Source: Ampelocalamus luodianensis (Eukaryota; Streptophyta; Magnoliopsida; Poales; Poaceae). From it: a DNA stretch of 64,000 nt. Location of the stretch: contig CM070633.1 of assembly GCA_036346255.1 (NCBI GenBank), forward strand, positions 21,638,001 to 21,702,000. Direction: 5' to 3'. The notes under the pieces were generated by a model. That model did not search any database and was not told where the DNA came from. It saw only the letters and a program-made list of their open reading frames with translations. The position numbers and the translations under genes are program-made. Shown here piece by piece: positions 10,127 to 21,857 of this stretch (the stretch's first letter is position 1; each line of letters opens with the position of its first letter).

Positions 10127-12720
10127 TGTAATACCCTAAATTATATTCGAAAAGATTAGTCGGGAGAAATTAATTAAATCGGGAGAAGGGTTCTTTTAGT
10201 AAAACACCAAATCAGGAAATGAGAGGGGTTTTCCGCTTTGTGGGCAACCGGGCTTGGGCCTAGGCCCATGTGGGGCTGGCCGGCCAAGGGAGGGGGTGCC
10301 ACTCCCCCCCCAAACCCTAGCCGCCCTCTCATCCCTCCCTCTTTCCTCCCCACTCCCCATTCGGCCGCCACCTTCCCCACCTCCTCCACCCCTTGTGCTC
10401 CTCCCTACCTCCCTCCACCTCCATTGCTGCTGGCCAAAGAGAAGAAGAACCTCCATTGCAGCCGGCCAAGGAGGAAGAAGAAGGAGAAAAGAAGAGAAGG
10501 GAGAAGAAGAGGAGAAGAGAAGGAAGAGAGGAGAAGGAGGATCATCTTCGGGCCTGCTCATCGTCGCCCAGCACGTCGCCAAGGGTAACGACGGGTTTCT
10601 TGTGTTGAGGATGGTCATTAGAGGCGATTGCTAATAGATTGTTTGGATCGGTTAATTTCTGTTCTCTGTCCAATCTTGTCCAGTAGCTTGCGCGGCCGAT
10701 TTCATGTGGTTAGAAGCAGAATTAGGAGTTTGGATCTCCTAGAGAGTTGTAGATTATGTTCTTAGCTTTCAGTGGCCACCAAGATCACCCAAATCCGATT
10801 AACGGTCAGGAAGTTATGAATTTTTTAGTATCGCTGCTCTGTTATTCTGTCAGTTTTGAACAGTCTGTAGAAAATGGGATGAATCTGCTAGTTAAAATCA
10901 AAATCAGAGGACCTCAATATAACGAAAAATGTAGGTAATTTCCATACCTTTTCATAGAGAAAAGAACACGAGATTTGGACTTTCGTAGCAAAAGTTATGA
11001 TTGTTTTAGCGTACTGTCCAGAGAACCCGACGAGAATTCTGTTGTCTGATGATTGGTTTGGTAGGGAAGTTAAGGGCAGAATAAAAGGGCTCCCCAACTA
11101 GGTTTATTTAGGCAATTCAATTACCTTTTCAGAGAGTCTAAGATCATCTTAATTGGACTCCTGAGCAGAAAGTTATGTATTTTAGAATTTGACTGTTTTC
11201 AGTGAGCACCAAAACGATCGCTAGAAATTGGAAGATTGGAAACGCTTGGGAGTTTAGCGAGTTCGTTTGTGTTGTTTTTATGCTTTTGGGTCCATTATGT
11301 TGGCCTTAGATTGGGATATCTTTATGTTCAGGTGGGAGCGTGATCCCGTGGGCAGCGCCTCTTCGCATCCACCGTTCTCGCACGCTTGAGGCAAGTATTC
11401 TGGTTATAGCGTATTTTCGGTTGTATGTTATGATTGTGGTGATTGCTTGTTGTAGCCTTGCACGAATGTTAGCGTAATGAGTTTTCCTTTATCTTGATGA
11501 ATGCAAGCTATAGTTAATGTTTCCCTTGGCGTTGCTAAATCATACATGTTGTTATGTACATGTTAAATTCGTGTATATGAAAGACGTGGGCATGGAGCAA
11601 TTGCATGTTCCAATCGTGTTGGAGACTTGGTCATACATGCATGTTTTTGATATATGATAGCAAGTAAGGTTCTTTGGCATGATGTTTATATTGAGATTGG
11701 TGAATGCTCCAAGTATGATTATGCTCTATTTATGTCCGTTGTTATTGTACTTGGTATATTGATGATGAATAGATGTTGTGCATGTGCATATTGAGATCAT
11801 CTTTGAAGCTTGGTCACGTGGTGACCAAGCATGTATTCGTTGAGGTCCCCGTCATGTATTGACGGGCTTGAGGTCCCCACATTGGTGCAATGTGGGCTAT
11901 GAGCAAAGAGGTCCCCATCATTCGGATGATGGGCAAAGGTCCCTATACATGTGGTGTATAGGCTTTTGGTCCCCGTGCTGGAGGGCATGAGCAAGGGTAC
12001 ACAATGACGGTTGTATACCCCGCACACGGTAAAATGCGAAAAGAGATAAAGATAAAAAGGTGCATTGCATTTGTTGCATTCACATGAGCATGAAGGCTTT
12101 ACTCGTGCATTGTTTATCTTGGATTATTGATGCTATGAATGTTAACTTGCTTAGCCTTGTTGGTACTTGCTGAGTCTTTGGGCTCACTCTTGCTTTGATG
12201 TGTTTTAGGTACAATCGCAAGACTGGCATGCATGGGAGGGAGTAGATGAATTGAAAGCACGCACTACCTCACAACATTAAAACAATTGTCATTTAGCTTC
12301 ATATAAGAATAAATAGATCACTGAGAAATACCCATGGTTGTTTTATGATTCGATTATGGTTGTGAGAATAGTGTTAATTTGATTACTTTCCTATGATCAT
12401 CTCTTATGCATGAGAGAATTGGATTATGAAATTATTGTTAAATGTTATGTTTACCTGTTAGAAGCTATGGATAGTTTGAGTTTCAGTTTAACTGTAATAA
12501 TGAGAATAGAAAGTTTTGGTTATGTTTATGATATTATTCTACACGCTTGAATGAACCTGATTATGATTAAATTGATAAATGCCTTGATCAATTGTTGGAA
12601 CCTCGGTATAGGCGACTATACAAAGGAGGTTTTGTCGAGATTTTGTAATTGGTCTTAGTTTAGCTTAGTTTAATTTAATTTTAGTAGCATTCCGGGCTCA
12701 ATGTTGAGTCGGGTGTTACT
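10127..12720 (+). repeat. 5' LTR of the large non-autonomous element
   Basis: A full-length LTR running from TGTAATACCC to GGTGTTAC(T), where the last base differs from the expected A. It contains a GGCCCATG-type promoter-proximal region, a 75-bp purine tract (10466-10545), three modules about 180 bp apart each containing AGTTATG (10813, 10994, 11171), and a row of hairpins at 11808-12020. Confidence 0.88.
11808..12020 (+). other. Tandem hairpin array in the 5' LTR
   Basis: Consecutive perfect or near-perfect stem-loops, mostly preceded by GGTCCC: GCTTGGTCAC/GTGACCAAGC (11808-11830), CCCGTCA/TGACGGG (11848-11866), CCCACATTG/CAATGTGGG (11876-11896), CCCATCAT/ATGATGGG (11914-11933), CCTATACA/TGTATAGG (11942-11962), and GGGTACACAA/TTGTATACCC with one mismatch (11995-12020). 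The stems have unrelated sequences, so this is a repeat of structure. The array is retained in the 3' LTR. Its position toward the 3' part of the LTR would place it in the transcript leader or R region; its function is unknown. Confidence 0.85.
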
Positions 12721-12736
12721 GATTAGTATCGAGAGC
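12721..12736 (+). other. Degenerate primer-binding site
   Basis: GATTAGTATCGAGAGC directly follows the LTR end. It resembles the TGGTATCAGAGC complement of initiator tRNA-Met used by most plant LTR elements, with substitutions and one insertion. Its location right after the LTR supports plus-strand orientation. Confidence 0.6.
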
Positions 12737-15700
12737 GATGAGGTCCGTGGTGATTGGATTTATAACCTAGGCAACTTAAATTGCTAAAATTTTGTAATGC
12801 TTAATGAAATTATAAACCTGACACACTGGTGCACAGTAGGATGGGATGGGTCAAGCATTGCATTTACGCTTCCGTTGAGTTGTATTAATGATTCTTGTTT
12901 TGAGATGATCTGTTATATCTATAGTATAATACTATGGTTATTATGTGTGGGGTAACCCATGTTGAGAGGTGGAGGTAGTGGTTGTGGTCTGGGCTATACG
13001 AAGTTACACCACCGCTCGTGGTACAGAATAGCTAAGTATCCACATGAGAGATCGTAAGTAGAGCATTGTACGGGTATACTTAAAAGAGTTGTTCTCTTCC
13101 CCGAATTTGAATTTGGTCAACTCTTATCCGGTTGAGATTGATGAGTTTCTCTTGGGTTATTTATTCTTATGGTTGATGGGTTGCTTTGAGAAAAAAAAAT
13201 ATTGGTGTGTTTTCTTTGGCTTAATTTGTCCTGTAAAGCAATCATTATTATTTTTTCCCCCAACTGATGAGTTATTCTCGCGATTGGTGAACTTTGCTAA
13301 TTATCAAGATTGACTTTTGTAGTGTTGGTTTTGTTTTTCTCATTGGAAAGCTTGACCTATTTTATTCGCTTGATGTTTTTGGTTAATGAAAGTTTCTTTT
13401 GTAAGTCCTTTAGTTCATGAAGGCTTTGACTCAACGTATCTCTTTTGGGTATTTTGAGCGTTGAATATTAATGGTTGTGTTATGAGTTTCAAGTTGAGTC
13501 CGCAGTGTGTGCATGATCGATCTTAACTAAGGTCCTTATCAAAGAAAGTTGAATAAGTGGAGGTTGTCCTTTGGTGGTTCTTGATGAGCTGTGACTATGA
13601 GTACGACAATAATTAGTTGGAATCAATAGAGTTATTAAGAGGTGTGGTATTTTGATGAATTGGTCTGATCGTTAGGATTGTGGAATCAGGTAGATTTATT
13701 GGATAGCATGGAGTAATGTATCTCTATGGATTAGCTTACCCATTAGTGATGGTTATGTTAAGAATGTGTTTGAACGATGCTTTAGAGGATATCAGATTGG
13801 AAATTTTCGTAAACTAGTTACTTGATGATCATACACAATTGCTAGATTAAAAACATGTATATTAGATTAGACGAACGTTGAGGTAGCATGTTGTGAAACC
13901 CTGTTGTACAGGCGATAAGATTATTAAATGTTGACTTTGTGTTTATAGATGGTTATGTGACTACAAATGCAGTAGGACCCTATTTGTGTACATGATACAT
14001 ACAATTGACAAATGTTAATGACAGTTGGAGCGTGTGAGTAACACTAATGGTTGAGTGGATGAATGAGTAAGTGGCCTCTGATAGTGTGCTTTGCGAAAGT
14101 ATCATTTGATAGTATGAACTAGATAAAATAGGTTTGTTTCAACCTTTTGGCTTGTGTTTCTTTTGGAGAAATTTATGATGGGATAAGAGGCTATGATGAG
14201 TCTCACTAAGAGTGTATTATTACATTACTAATGTGATTGTCGATGGGATTATGATGATAATATTGAATGTTTTGTATAAAGGATTTGGATCGCTGCACGA
14301 TGTTGATTAATTGAATATGTGCTTGTAAATACTTATGTGATTTGGAGAGGAAAATAGGTAGCAACTAGATCTCATAATGAAACTAGTCGATAATGATAAT
14401 GGTTGGAGTACAACTATTGTGTCTTTGAAGTTTGGTGTTGAGCATTACTAAAAAGTTGCAATGATATGATGTAATAGGAGGCTTATGCTCATCTAGTTGT
14501 GAATTAAATGGTTGATAATGTGACCTTGATGAAAGGGTTATGGTAGGAGCTTTTCAATTGTATAGTAGACCCCTTCTAAGTTTAAGAGGTTGATGTATTG
14601 ATGTTGTATGGTTTTGGTATACACTCGTTTTGAAGATGGGATGAAAGGATAGTATGGGAACTTTTGGTGAAACTTTGGGGGCTTTCTAATGGAATAGTTG
14701 ATGATAAAGATTCGTGTGTAGAGTATATTATTCTTGATGTTAGTAAGATTATCTGCAAGAAGTTACGACTTGAGTTTGTTTCGAGCAAAGTGACATGTTG
14801 AAAGATTTATTTGGTTCCTTAGTGGTTTTTGTGATTTGGGTTTTAAGAGTTTTCCTAATTCTAAAAGCAGTGTTTTATTCTCGCCCGAGGTTTGATAATC
14901 TCGATTGTGGGACGTGCGCCTCAACTTTGATCATATCTTTTGGTTTTCGAGAACGCTTTATCGATTGTTTCTCTTGATCTTGTAGCTACTGTAAGTGGTA
15001 ACGTTTTCTTGAGAGTGAAACTTATTTCTATTTGCCTCTTCTTCTAAGAAAGGGTTAACCGATCTGTATTGTAAAGTCTCGTAGGTGGTGTCTTGGCATC
15101 TAGATAGTGGTGGCCTAGTAGATGGTTTGATGAACCCTTAGGTGTCAAGTCGTCGAGAGGCTTGGAGTAATAAATCGATTTATTGGAATAATCCTTGGAG
15201 AGGATTTGAGTTAAAAGAATATTTGTCTTTGGAGCTAATAGATTTCGTTGTCATGGCCCAGTAGGACCTATAACAAGTTGTAGTCCAAGATTTGGTGTTC
15301 TTTTCAACCGAGCATTAGAATTAGCAAGTATGGAAATCTGGATCAATTTATTAGAGTATCACAATTTGGTAGTATTACGAGGCTATGAGAGTTAAACTTG
15401 ATGATGTGGTTTAATGAGAGTGTGATTATAAAGTAATCGAATCGTCATGTCAATTAATGGGATAATGAAAATGTTGAGTAATGTCAAGAGTGATTTGGCT
15501 CTACATGTGTAATCTTACGAGAGTTATAATCCTTGTAATGGTTAATCGGTCAAGAAAATATTTTCATGATGATTTTAATGAGTGAGTATGTTGGAATTGT
15601 GGGTTTATAGGAATTAATATGAGAATTTCGTTGCAAGAGTCTTGGAGGTTAAATTTGGGCTTTGCATTGTTGTGCTAGAACTTTGAACGCCCATTGATAA

Positions 15701-16442
15701 TGTGAAAAGTAGTATAAGGGTGGATTTCAGCAGTGGGATGGTCATTGATAGAATTTTTTTATGAAATACATGAGAATATGTGATGTGAATTCCGAGTTGT
15801 CCATTCTTGAGGATTGAGGTAACGTGATTATGTGTGAAGATCCATTTTGGGATGCATCAGAAGTTATCTATCAAAGTAATTATGTCAGTAAAGAAATTCG
15901 GTTAGAGAATGTTTTGTGAGATCATCAGAGTCCCTTTTCAAAGGTGTTGACAAGGTGTTTTGATTTGGGTTTGGCGTTGAGATCGCCAAGTTAATAGTAA
16001 CAAGTTAGTGTGTTGTGCGATGATTGGGATTGCATAACTTGAGGGAAATTTTGGTCTTAAAAGAGAAACTGTTAAATTGATGTGCCCTCAAGAAGTGAAT
16101 CGCTTTTCTGATTTTCGTTTAAGTTCTATGCTGTTGACCATTGTCTTTCGCAAAGTTGAGTTTGGCTTTATGCTGGTATGTGTCGTTCTTATCAGTTCAG
16201 AAAGAATAACAGAAATGATGGATTTGGTTATTCGAGTGATTTTCCTTTGGTGGACGTGGTGTTTAATTGCAAATTTTCTAATTTGAAGGTGGAAAGATTT
16301 TCGTGATAAATCTTCGATTCTGAATTTGGCTCTTTTAGTACCGAGTTGGTAACGTTTGGTTGCGATGAGAGTCCTTCATTTTCAGTTGGGGTTGTTGTTG
16401 TTTTGCTAGTAGATGACAGGTAGAATTCGGGGTCGAATTCTG
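12737..16442 (+). other. Non-coding interior of the large LTR element
   Basis: About 3.7 kb of T/G-rich sequence saturated with TGA, TAG and TAA in every frame. The longest open stretches are about 60-75 codons (13089-13313, 14795-14977, 16077-16286) with no recognisable domain. I see no protease, reverse transcriptase, RNase H or integrase motif. It may be pol sequence strongly depleted by C-to-T change, or a true filler region as in LARDs; the sequence alone does not decide. Confidence 0.7.
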
Positions 16443-16458
16443 TTTAAGGGGGGTAGAA
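16443..16458 (+). other. Polypurine tract
   Basis: TTTAAGGGGGGTAGAA sits immediately before the TG of the 3' LTR, as expected for plus-strand priming during reverse transcription. It confirms the direction of the element. Confidence 0.85.
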
Positions 16459-19051
16459 TGTAATACCCTAAATTATATTCGAAAAGATTAGTCGGAGAAA
16501 TTAATTAAATCGGAGAAGGGTTCTTTTAGTAAAACACCAAATCAGGAAATGAGAGGGGTTTTCCGTTTTGTGGGCAACTGGCTTGGGCCTAGGCCCATGT
16601 GGGCTGGCCGGCCAAGGGAGGGTGCCACTCCCCAAACCCTAGCCGCCCTCTCATCCCCTCCTCTTTCCTCCCCACTCCCCATTCGGCCGCCACCTTCCCC
16701 CACCTCCTCCACCCCTTGTGCTCCTCCCTACCTCCCTCCACCTCCATTGCTGCTGGCCAAAGAGAAGAAGAACCTCCATTGCAGCCGGCCAAGGAGGAAG
16801 AAGAAGGAGAAAAGAAGAGAAGGGAGAAGAAGAGGAGAAGAGAAGGAAGAGAGGAGAAGGAGGATCATCTTCGGGCCTGCTCATCGTCGTCCAGCACGTC
16901 GTCAAGGGTAACGACGGGTTTCTTGTGTTGAGGATGGTCATTAGAGGCGATTGCTAATAGATTGTTTGGATCGGTTAATTTCTGTTCTCTGTCCAATTTT
17001 GTCCAGTAGCTTGCGCGGCCGATTTCATGTGGTTAGAAGCAGAATTAGGAGTTTGGATCTCCTAGAGAGTTGTAGATTATGTTCTTAGCTTTCAGTGGCC
17101 ACCAAGATCACCCAAATCCGATTAACGGTCAGGAAGTTATGAATTTTTTAGTATCGCTGCTCTGTTATTCTGTCAGTTTTGAACAGTCTGTAGAAAATGG
17201 GATGAATCTGCTAGTTAAAATCAAAATCAGAGGACCTCAATATAACGAAAAATGTAGGTAATTTCCATACCTTTTCATAGAGAAAAAGAACACGAGATTT
17301 GGACTTTCGTAGCAAAAGTTATGATTGTTTTAGCGTACTGTCCAGAGAACCCGACGAGAATTCTGTTGTCTGATGATTGGTTTGGTAGGGGAAGTTAAGG
17401 GCAGAATAAAAAGGGCTCCCCAACTAGGTTTATTTAGGCAATTCAATTACCTTTTCAGAGAGTCTAAGATCATCTTAATTGGACTCCTGAGCAGAAAGTT
17501 ATGTATTTTAGAATTTGACTGTTTTCAGTGAGCACCAAAACGATCGCTAGAAATTGGAAGATTGGAAACGCTTGGGAGTTTAGCGAGTTCGTTTGTGTTG
17601 TTTTATGCTTTTGGGTCCATTATGTTGGCCTTAGATTGGGATATCTTTATGTTCAGGTGGGAGCGTGATCCAGGGCAGCGCCCTCTTCGCATCCACCGTT
17701 CTCGCACGCTTGAGGCAAGTATTCGGGTTATAGCGTATTTTCGGTTGTATGTTATGATTGTGGTGATTGCTTGTTGTAGCCTTGCACGAATGTTAGCGTA
17801 ATGAGTTTTCCTTTATCTTGATGAATGCAAGCTATAGTTAATGTTTCCCTTGAGCGTTGCTAAATCATACATGTTGTTATGTACATGTTAAATTCGTGTA
17901 TATGAAAGACGTGGGCATGGAGCAATTGCATGTTCCAATCGTGTTGGAGACTTGGTCATACATGCATGTTTCTGATATATGATAGCGAAGTAAGGTTGCT
18001 GGCATGATGTTTATATTGAGATTGGTGAATGCTCCAAGTATGATTATGCTCTATTTATGTCCGTTGTTATTGTACTTGGTATATTGATGATGAATAGATG
18101 TTGTGCATGTGCATATTGAGATCATGCTGAAGCTTGGTCACGTGGTGACCAAGCATGTATTTCGTTGAGGTCCCCGTCATGTATTGACGGGCTTGAGGTC
18201 CCCACATTGGTGCAATGTGGGCTATGAGCAAAGAGGTCCCCATCATTCAGATGATGGGCAAAGGTCCCTATACATGTGGTGTATAGGCTTTTTGGTCCCT
18301 GTGTGCTGAGGGCACGAGCAAGGGTACAATGACGGTTGTATACCCCGCATTACCGGTAAAATGCGAAAAGAGATAAAGATAAAAAGGTGCATTGCATTTG
18401 TTGCATTCACATGAGCATGAAGGCTTTACTCTGGTGCATTGTTTATCTTGGATTATTGATGCTATGAATGTTAACTTGCTTAGCCTTGTTGGTACTTGCT
18501 GAGTCTTTGGGCTCACTCTTGCTTTGATGTGTTTTAGGTACAATCGCAAGAGCGGCATGCATGGGAGGAGTAGATGAATTGGAAAGCACGCACTACCTCA
18601 CAACATTAAAACAATTGTCATTTAGCTTCATATAAGAATAAATAGACTGCTGAGAAATACCCATGGTTGTTTTATGATTCTGATTATGGTTGTGAGAATA
18701 GTGTTAATTTGATTACTTTCCTATGATCATCTCTTATGCATGAGAGAATTGGATTATGAAATTATTGTTAAATGTTATGTTTACCTGTTAGAAGCTATGG
18801 ATAGTTTGAGTTTCAGTTTAACTGTAATAATGAGAATAGAAAGTTTTGGTTATGTTTATGATATTATTCTACACGCTTGAATGAACCTGATTATGATTAA
18901 ATTGATAAATGCCTTGATCAATTGTTGGAACCTCGGTATAGGCGACTATACAAAGGAGGTTTTGTCGAGATTTTGTAATTGGTCTTAGTTTAGCTTAGTT
19001 TAATTTAATTTTAGTAGCATTCCAGGCTCAATGTTGAGCTGGGGTGTTACA
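16459..19051 (+). repeat. 3' LTR of the large non-autonomous element
   Basis: Full LTR ending in GGTGTTACA, followed by the target duplication AGTCG. Very similar to 10127-12720. The hairpin array recurs at 18132-18365, with changes that fall mostly in loops, and the downstream CGCATTACCGGTAAAATGCG region forms a further stem that is damaged in the other copy. Confidence 0.88.
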
Positions 19052-19400
19052 AGTCGTAGAGAAGCTCGCGATTAGGGACTGGTCGTAGAGGAACTTGCGA
19101 CCAGGTGGTGGTCGTAGTGAGGCTTACGTCCAGGGACTGGTCGTAAAGGAACTTACGATGATAGACTGATCGTAGGAGGACTTACGATTAGGAAATAGTC
19201 GTAGAGAGTCTTATGACCAGGGACTGGTCGTAAAGGAACTTACCACGACAGATTGATTGTAGGAGGACTTATGATCAGGGAATAGTCGTAGGGAGTCTTA
19301 CGACCATGGACTGGTCGTAAAGGAACTTACAACGATAGACTAGTAGTAGGAGGACTTACGATCAGGGGATAGTCGTACAAACCCTTACGACAAGGGATTG
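19052..19400. repeat. 29-bp tandem repeat organised in 87-bp triplets
   Basis: Units with the core GGTCGTAAAGGAACTTACGA, GATCGTAGGAGGACTTACGA and AGTCGTAGAGAGTCTTACGA follow one another. The first type recurs at 19134, 19221 and 19308, exactly 87 bp apart (three units of 29 bp). This is the right-hand continuation of the array interrupted at 8752. Confidence 0.85.
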
Positions 19401-19413
19401 GTTGTAGAGAATA

Positions 19414-19780
19414 TAGTGGTCATAGACGCTGTAGTGATTGTAGATGCTATAGTGGTCGTAGGAGCTGTAGTGTCATGGGATCTGCAGGAGTCGTAAACTA
19501 TAGTGGTCATAAGAGCTGCAGTGGTCGAGGAGCTGCAGTGGTCGTAGCAGCTACAGTGGTCGTAGTAGCTATATTGGTCGTAGGATCTACAGTGATCGTA
19601 GGAGCTTCGGTGGTTGTAAGAGCTGCAGTGGTCGTAGAAGCTGTAGTGGTCATAAGAGCTACAGTGCCATAGTAGTGGTCATAGAAACTACAATGGTAGC
19701 AGCTACAGTGGTGGTAGGAGCTATAGTGTCATAGCAGCTACAGTGGTTGTAGGAGTTATAGCAGTCGTATGAACTAGAAC
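19414..19780. repeat. 18-bp tandem repeat (GTGGTCGTAGnAGCTACA)
   Basis: About twenty degenerate 18-bp units with the core GTGGTCGTAGNAGCTNCA. Because 18 is a multiple of three, the plus strand stays open and would encode a Val/Ala hexapeptide repeat (19475-19672), which I regard as a by-product of the repeat and not a gene. Confidence 0.8.
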
Positions 19781-20119
19781 GCCCGAACAAAGTGGTAGTC
19801 TGAGTCAATAAGTTGGCCGAGTCCTTTGGATCGTGAAGAGGTTCTAGGTGGTCGTGGCATGGGAATAGGCCCTGGTGGAGTAGTGGGTGCGTGGAGTATA
19901 GGTCATGCGACTGTATGTGTAGGAGGCTTATTTAATCCGAGTATTTCCTATTAACGAAAACGTAGCACAATAGAGATTGAGTGATTCAATCCCAAAGAGT
20001 TTCCTCTCTGTGTATATTTAACCAGAGATACGAGAGACTAGTGGATGGTTTCCAAGAGAGAGAGGATTGAGTGATTCAATCCCAACATGGAATACTTCAA
20101 ATTAAAGCGGATAACTCTC

Positions 20120-20150
<31 letters not shown>

Positions 20151-20334
20151 AGGAATCTCCATAGGAACATTCCTCAATGGTTACCTAGACAGGAGTGATT
20201 ACCTGGTTAGGTGATACTCTCAGATCCTCTTTTGAGTTATGAATAGTCCTTGAAGCCAACCATTATTGTTGGATCTGAGCACATATGTGTCTTACACACA
20301 TAAGGGCGAAGTCTAAGACCAGAAGCCTTAGACC
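19781..20334. other. Spacer between repeat arrays, with AG microsatellite
   Basis: No gene is seen. The stretch includes the nearly repeated phrase GATTGAGTGATTCAATCCCA (19974 and 20066) and an (AG)n microsatellite at 20120-20146. GAGTGATT..AATC has short palindromic character. Confidence 0.6.
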
Positions 20335-20700
20335 AGCATGGTCGAAGTCTTAGATCAGGGTGATCGAAGTAATCTGGTCAAAGCCATAGACCATTGTGGT
20401 CAAGGCGTAGACCAGTATGGTCGAACTAATCTGGCCGAATTGAGTGGTCGAAACTTAGTAGTCGAACTGAGCAACTGGAACTCAGTGGTCGAAACTGAGT
20501 GGTCGGAACACAGTGGTCGAAACTAAGTGATCAAATGAGTGGTTGAAACCGAGTGGTAAAAACTCAGTGGTCGAGACTCGGTGGTCGAAACACAGTGGTC
20601 GAAAGAGTGGTCGAAACTATGTGGTCGAACATAGTGGTCGAGAATGAGTGGTCGAACTGTGGGGTCGACACAGTGGTCAAAATTGTGGTTGTGGTTGTAG
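20335..20700. repeat. GTGGTCGAAACT short tandem repeat
   Basis: Roughly twenty units of 14-17 bp built on GAGTGGTCGAAACT, with irregular length, preceded by GGTCGAAGTCTTAGACCAG-type units. The shared GGTCGA/GGTCGTA core suggests descent from the same ancestral repeat as the neighbouring arrays. Confidence 0.75.
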
Positions 20701-20771
20701 CTCTACAGTACTCGTAGATGCTACAGTACTCGTGGGTGCTACAGTACCTCGTATGTGCTATAGTGCTCTAT

Positions 20772-21374
20772 CGGCTGTGTGTTCGGAGGAAGTTCGACTA
20801 GGTGTAGTCAAAGAAGGTTTGACTACCTGCAGTCGAAGGAGGTTCGACTATATGTGAAGACTACATGATCATGTGGTCCGAAGATGGTCCGACTAGTTGT
20901 AGTCGAAAGAGAAGTACGACTAGGTGTAGTCGTATGAGGTACGACTGGGTGTAGTGAGAGGAGGTACGACTAATAGTAGTTGGAGTTACAACTAGGGTGG
21001 TCATAAGAGATATGGCTGGTTTAGTCGTGGTATGAAAAATCCGAGAAAAATCCGACTACTTGATCGGAAAGAGTTCGACTATGTGTAGTCGAAGAGGTAC
21101 AACTACACGTAGTCAGAAAGGGGACTAGCAGGTCCAAAGAAGCATACGACTACTTGTAGTTGGAGGGGATACAATTGGATGTAGTCGGAGGTGACACGAC
21201 TACGTGTAGTTAGAAGTACGACTGGATGTAGTCGTAGGAGGTACAACTAGTAGTAGTTGAAGGAGTTAAGACTACCAGTAGTCGAAAAAGGGTTCGACTA
21301 CCTGTAGTCGGAGGGGTCTAGTCAGAGGTGATACGACTACGTGTAGTCGAAGGCAAGGTAGTCAGAGTCGAGAT
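20772..21374. repeat. ~25-bp palindromic GACTA/TAGTC repeat array
   Basis: Repeated units of about 25 bp in which TTCGACTA or TACGACTA is followed after 4-5 bases by TAGTCGAAG or TAGTCGTAG. Each unit contains CGACTA(N4-5)TAGTCG and can fold into a small hairpin; spacer bases vary more than the arms. The array resumes at about 21858. Confidence 0.75.
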
Positions 21375-21857
21375 CCTGAGTTGGATCGATTTGCCTTCGG
21401 TAGGATCAAAATCGTAGTATCGAATCGTAGAATCGGCGATTCTACGAAATTGTAAAAATACACATATTTAACATCTATACTATAAGTTTGTATGATTCTT
21501 ATATGGTTTACCACTTGCATGTTCCTTGAAAGCAGCTAAACATACTCTAGGAATAAAAACAGCTTATCATTATTAAGCTCAAGATTACTCATGCCATAAT
21601 ATAAATATTTGTACTAGCATTACCACACTGATACAATATTTTGCATGCTCCATGTTTATTTATAGGTTAATTCTCAGAAATTAATATCAACAAAATTTTG
21701 CTCTAAAACAAAATATCAGCAAAGCCTGGCCTCAAAAAATTGCAAATTTTTTTGCCCTAAGTCTCTACGAGTAGGATCGACAATGCGATTTGGATCGACA
21801 GGCTATCGTGTGTTCATAAAATGGTAAGACTCTAAGAGTAGGATCGCGATCCTAATT
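21375..21857. mobile_element. AT-rich insertion inside the GACTA array, unclassified
   Basis: About 480 bp unlike the surrounding repeat interrupts it. Both ends carry GTAGGATCG-type words and short palindromes (near 21430-21455 GTAGAATCGGCGATTCTAC; near 21840 AGGATCGCGATCCT). The interior is AT-rich without an ORF. It may be a MITE or other small element, but I could not define exact termini or a target duplication. Confidence 0.35.

Larger units (their letters stand above)
8753..19051 (+). mobile_element. Large non-autonomous LTR retrotransposon (LARD-like)
   Basis: The element is bounded by TGTAATACCC...GTGTTACA and flanked by an exact 5-bp duplication AGTCG (8748-8752 and 19052-19056). 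Order: partial LTR copy (8753-10126), full LTR (10127-12720), degenerate primer-binding site, 3.7 kb internal region without recognisable gag or pol, polypurine tract (16443-16458), full LTR (16459-19051). Full LTRs are about 2.59 kb and very similar, differing mainly by short indels, so the insertion is fairly young. The long LTRs and non-coding interior match the LARD concept. LTR layout resembles that of the Gypsy element at 52474-61845 (TGTAATAC start, TTAATTAAATCGG block, TTGGGCC..GGCCCAT, AAACCCTAGCCGCC), a possible autonomous partner. Confidence 0.9.

Noticed and set aside
19475..19672. Val/Ala hexapeptide-repeat protein
   Set aside because: It is the translation of an 18-bp tandem repeat; no start context or conservation supports a gene.
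20335..21374. CRISPR-like array
   Set aside because: Units are adjacent with no unique spacers, periods are irregular and the genome is a plant's.
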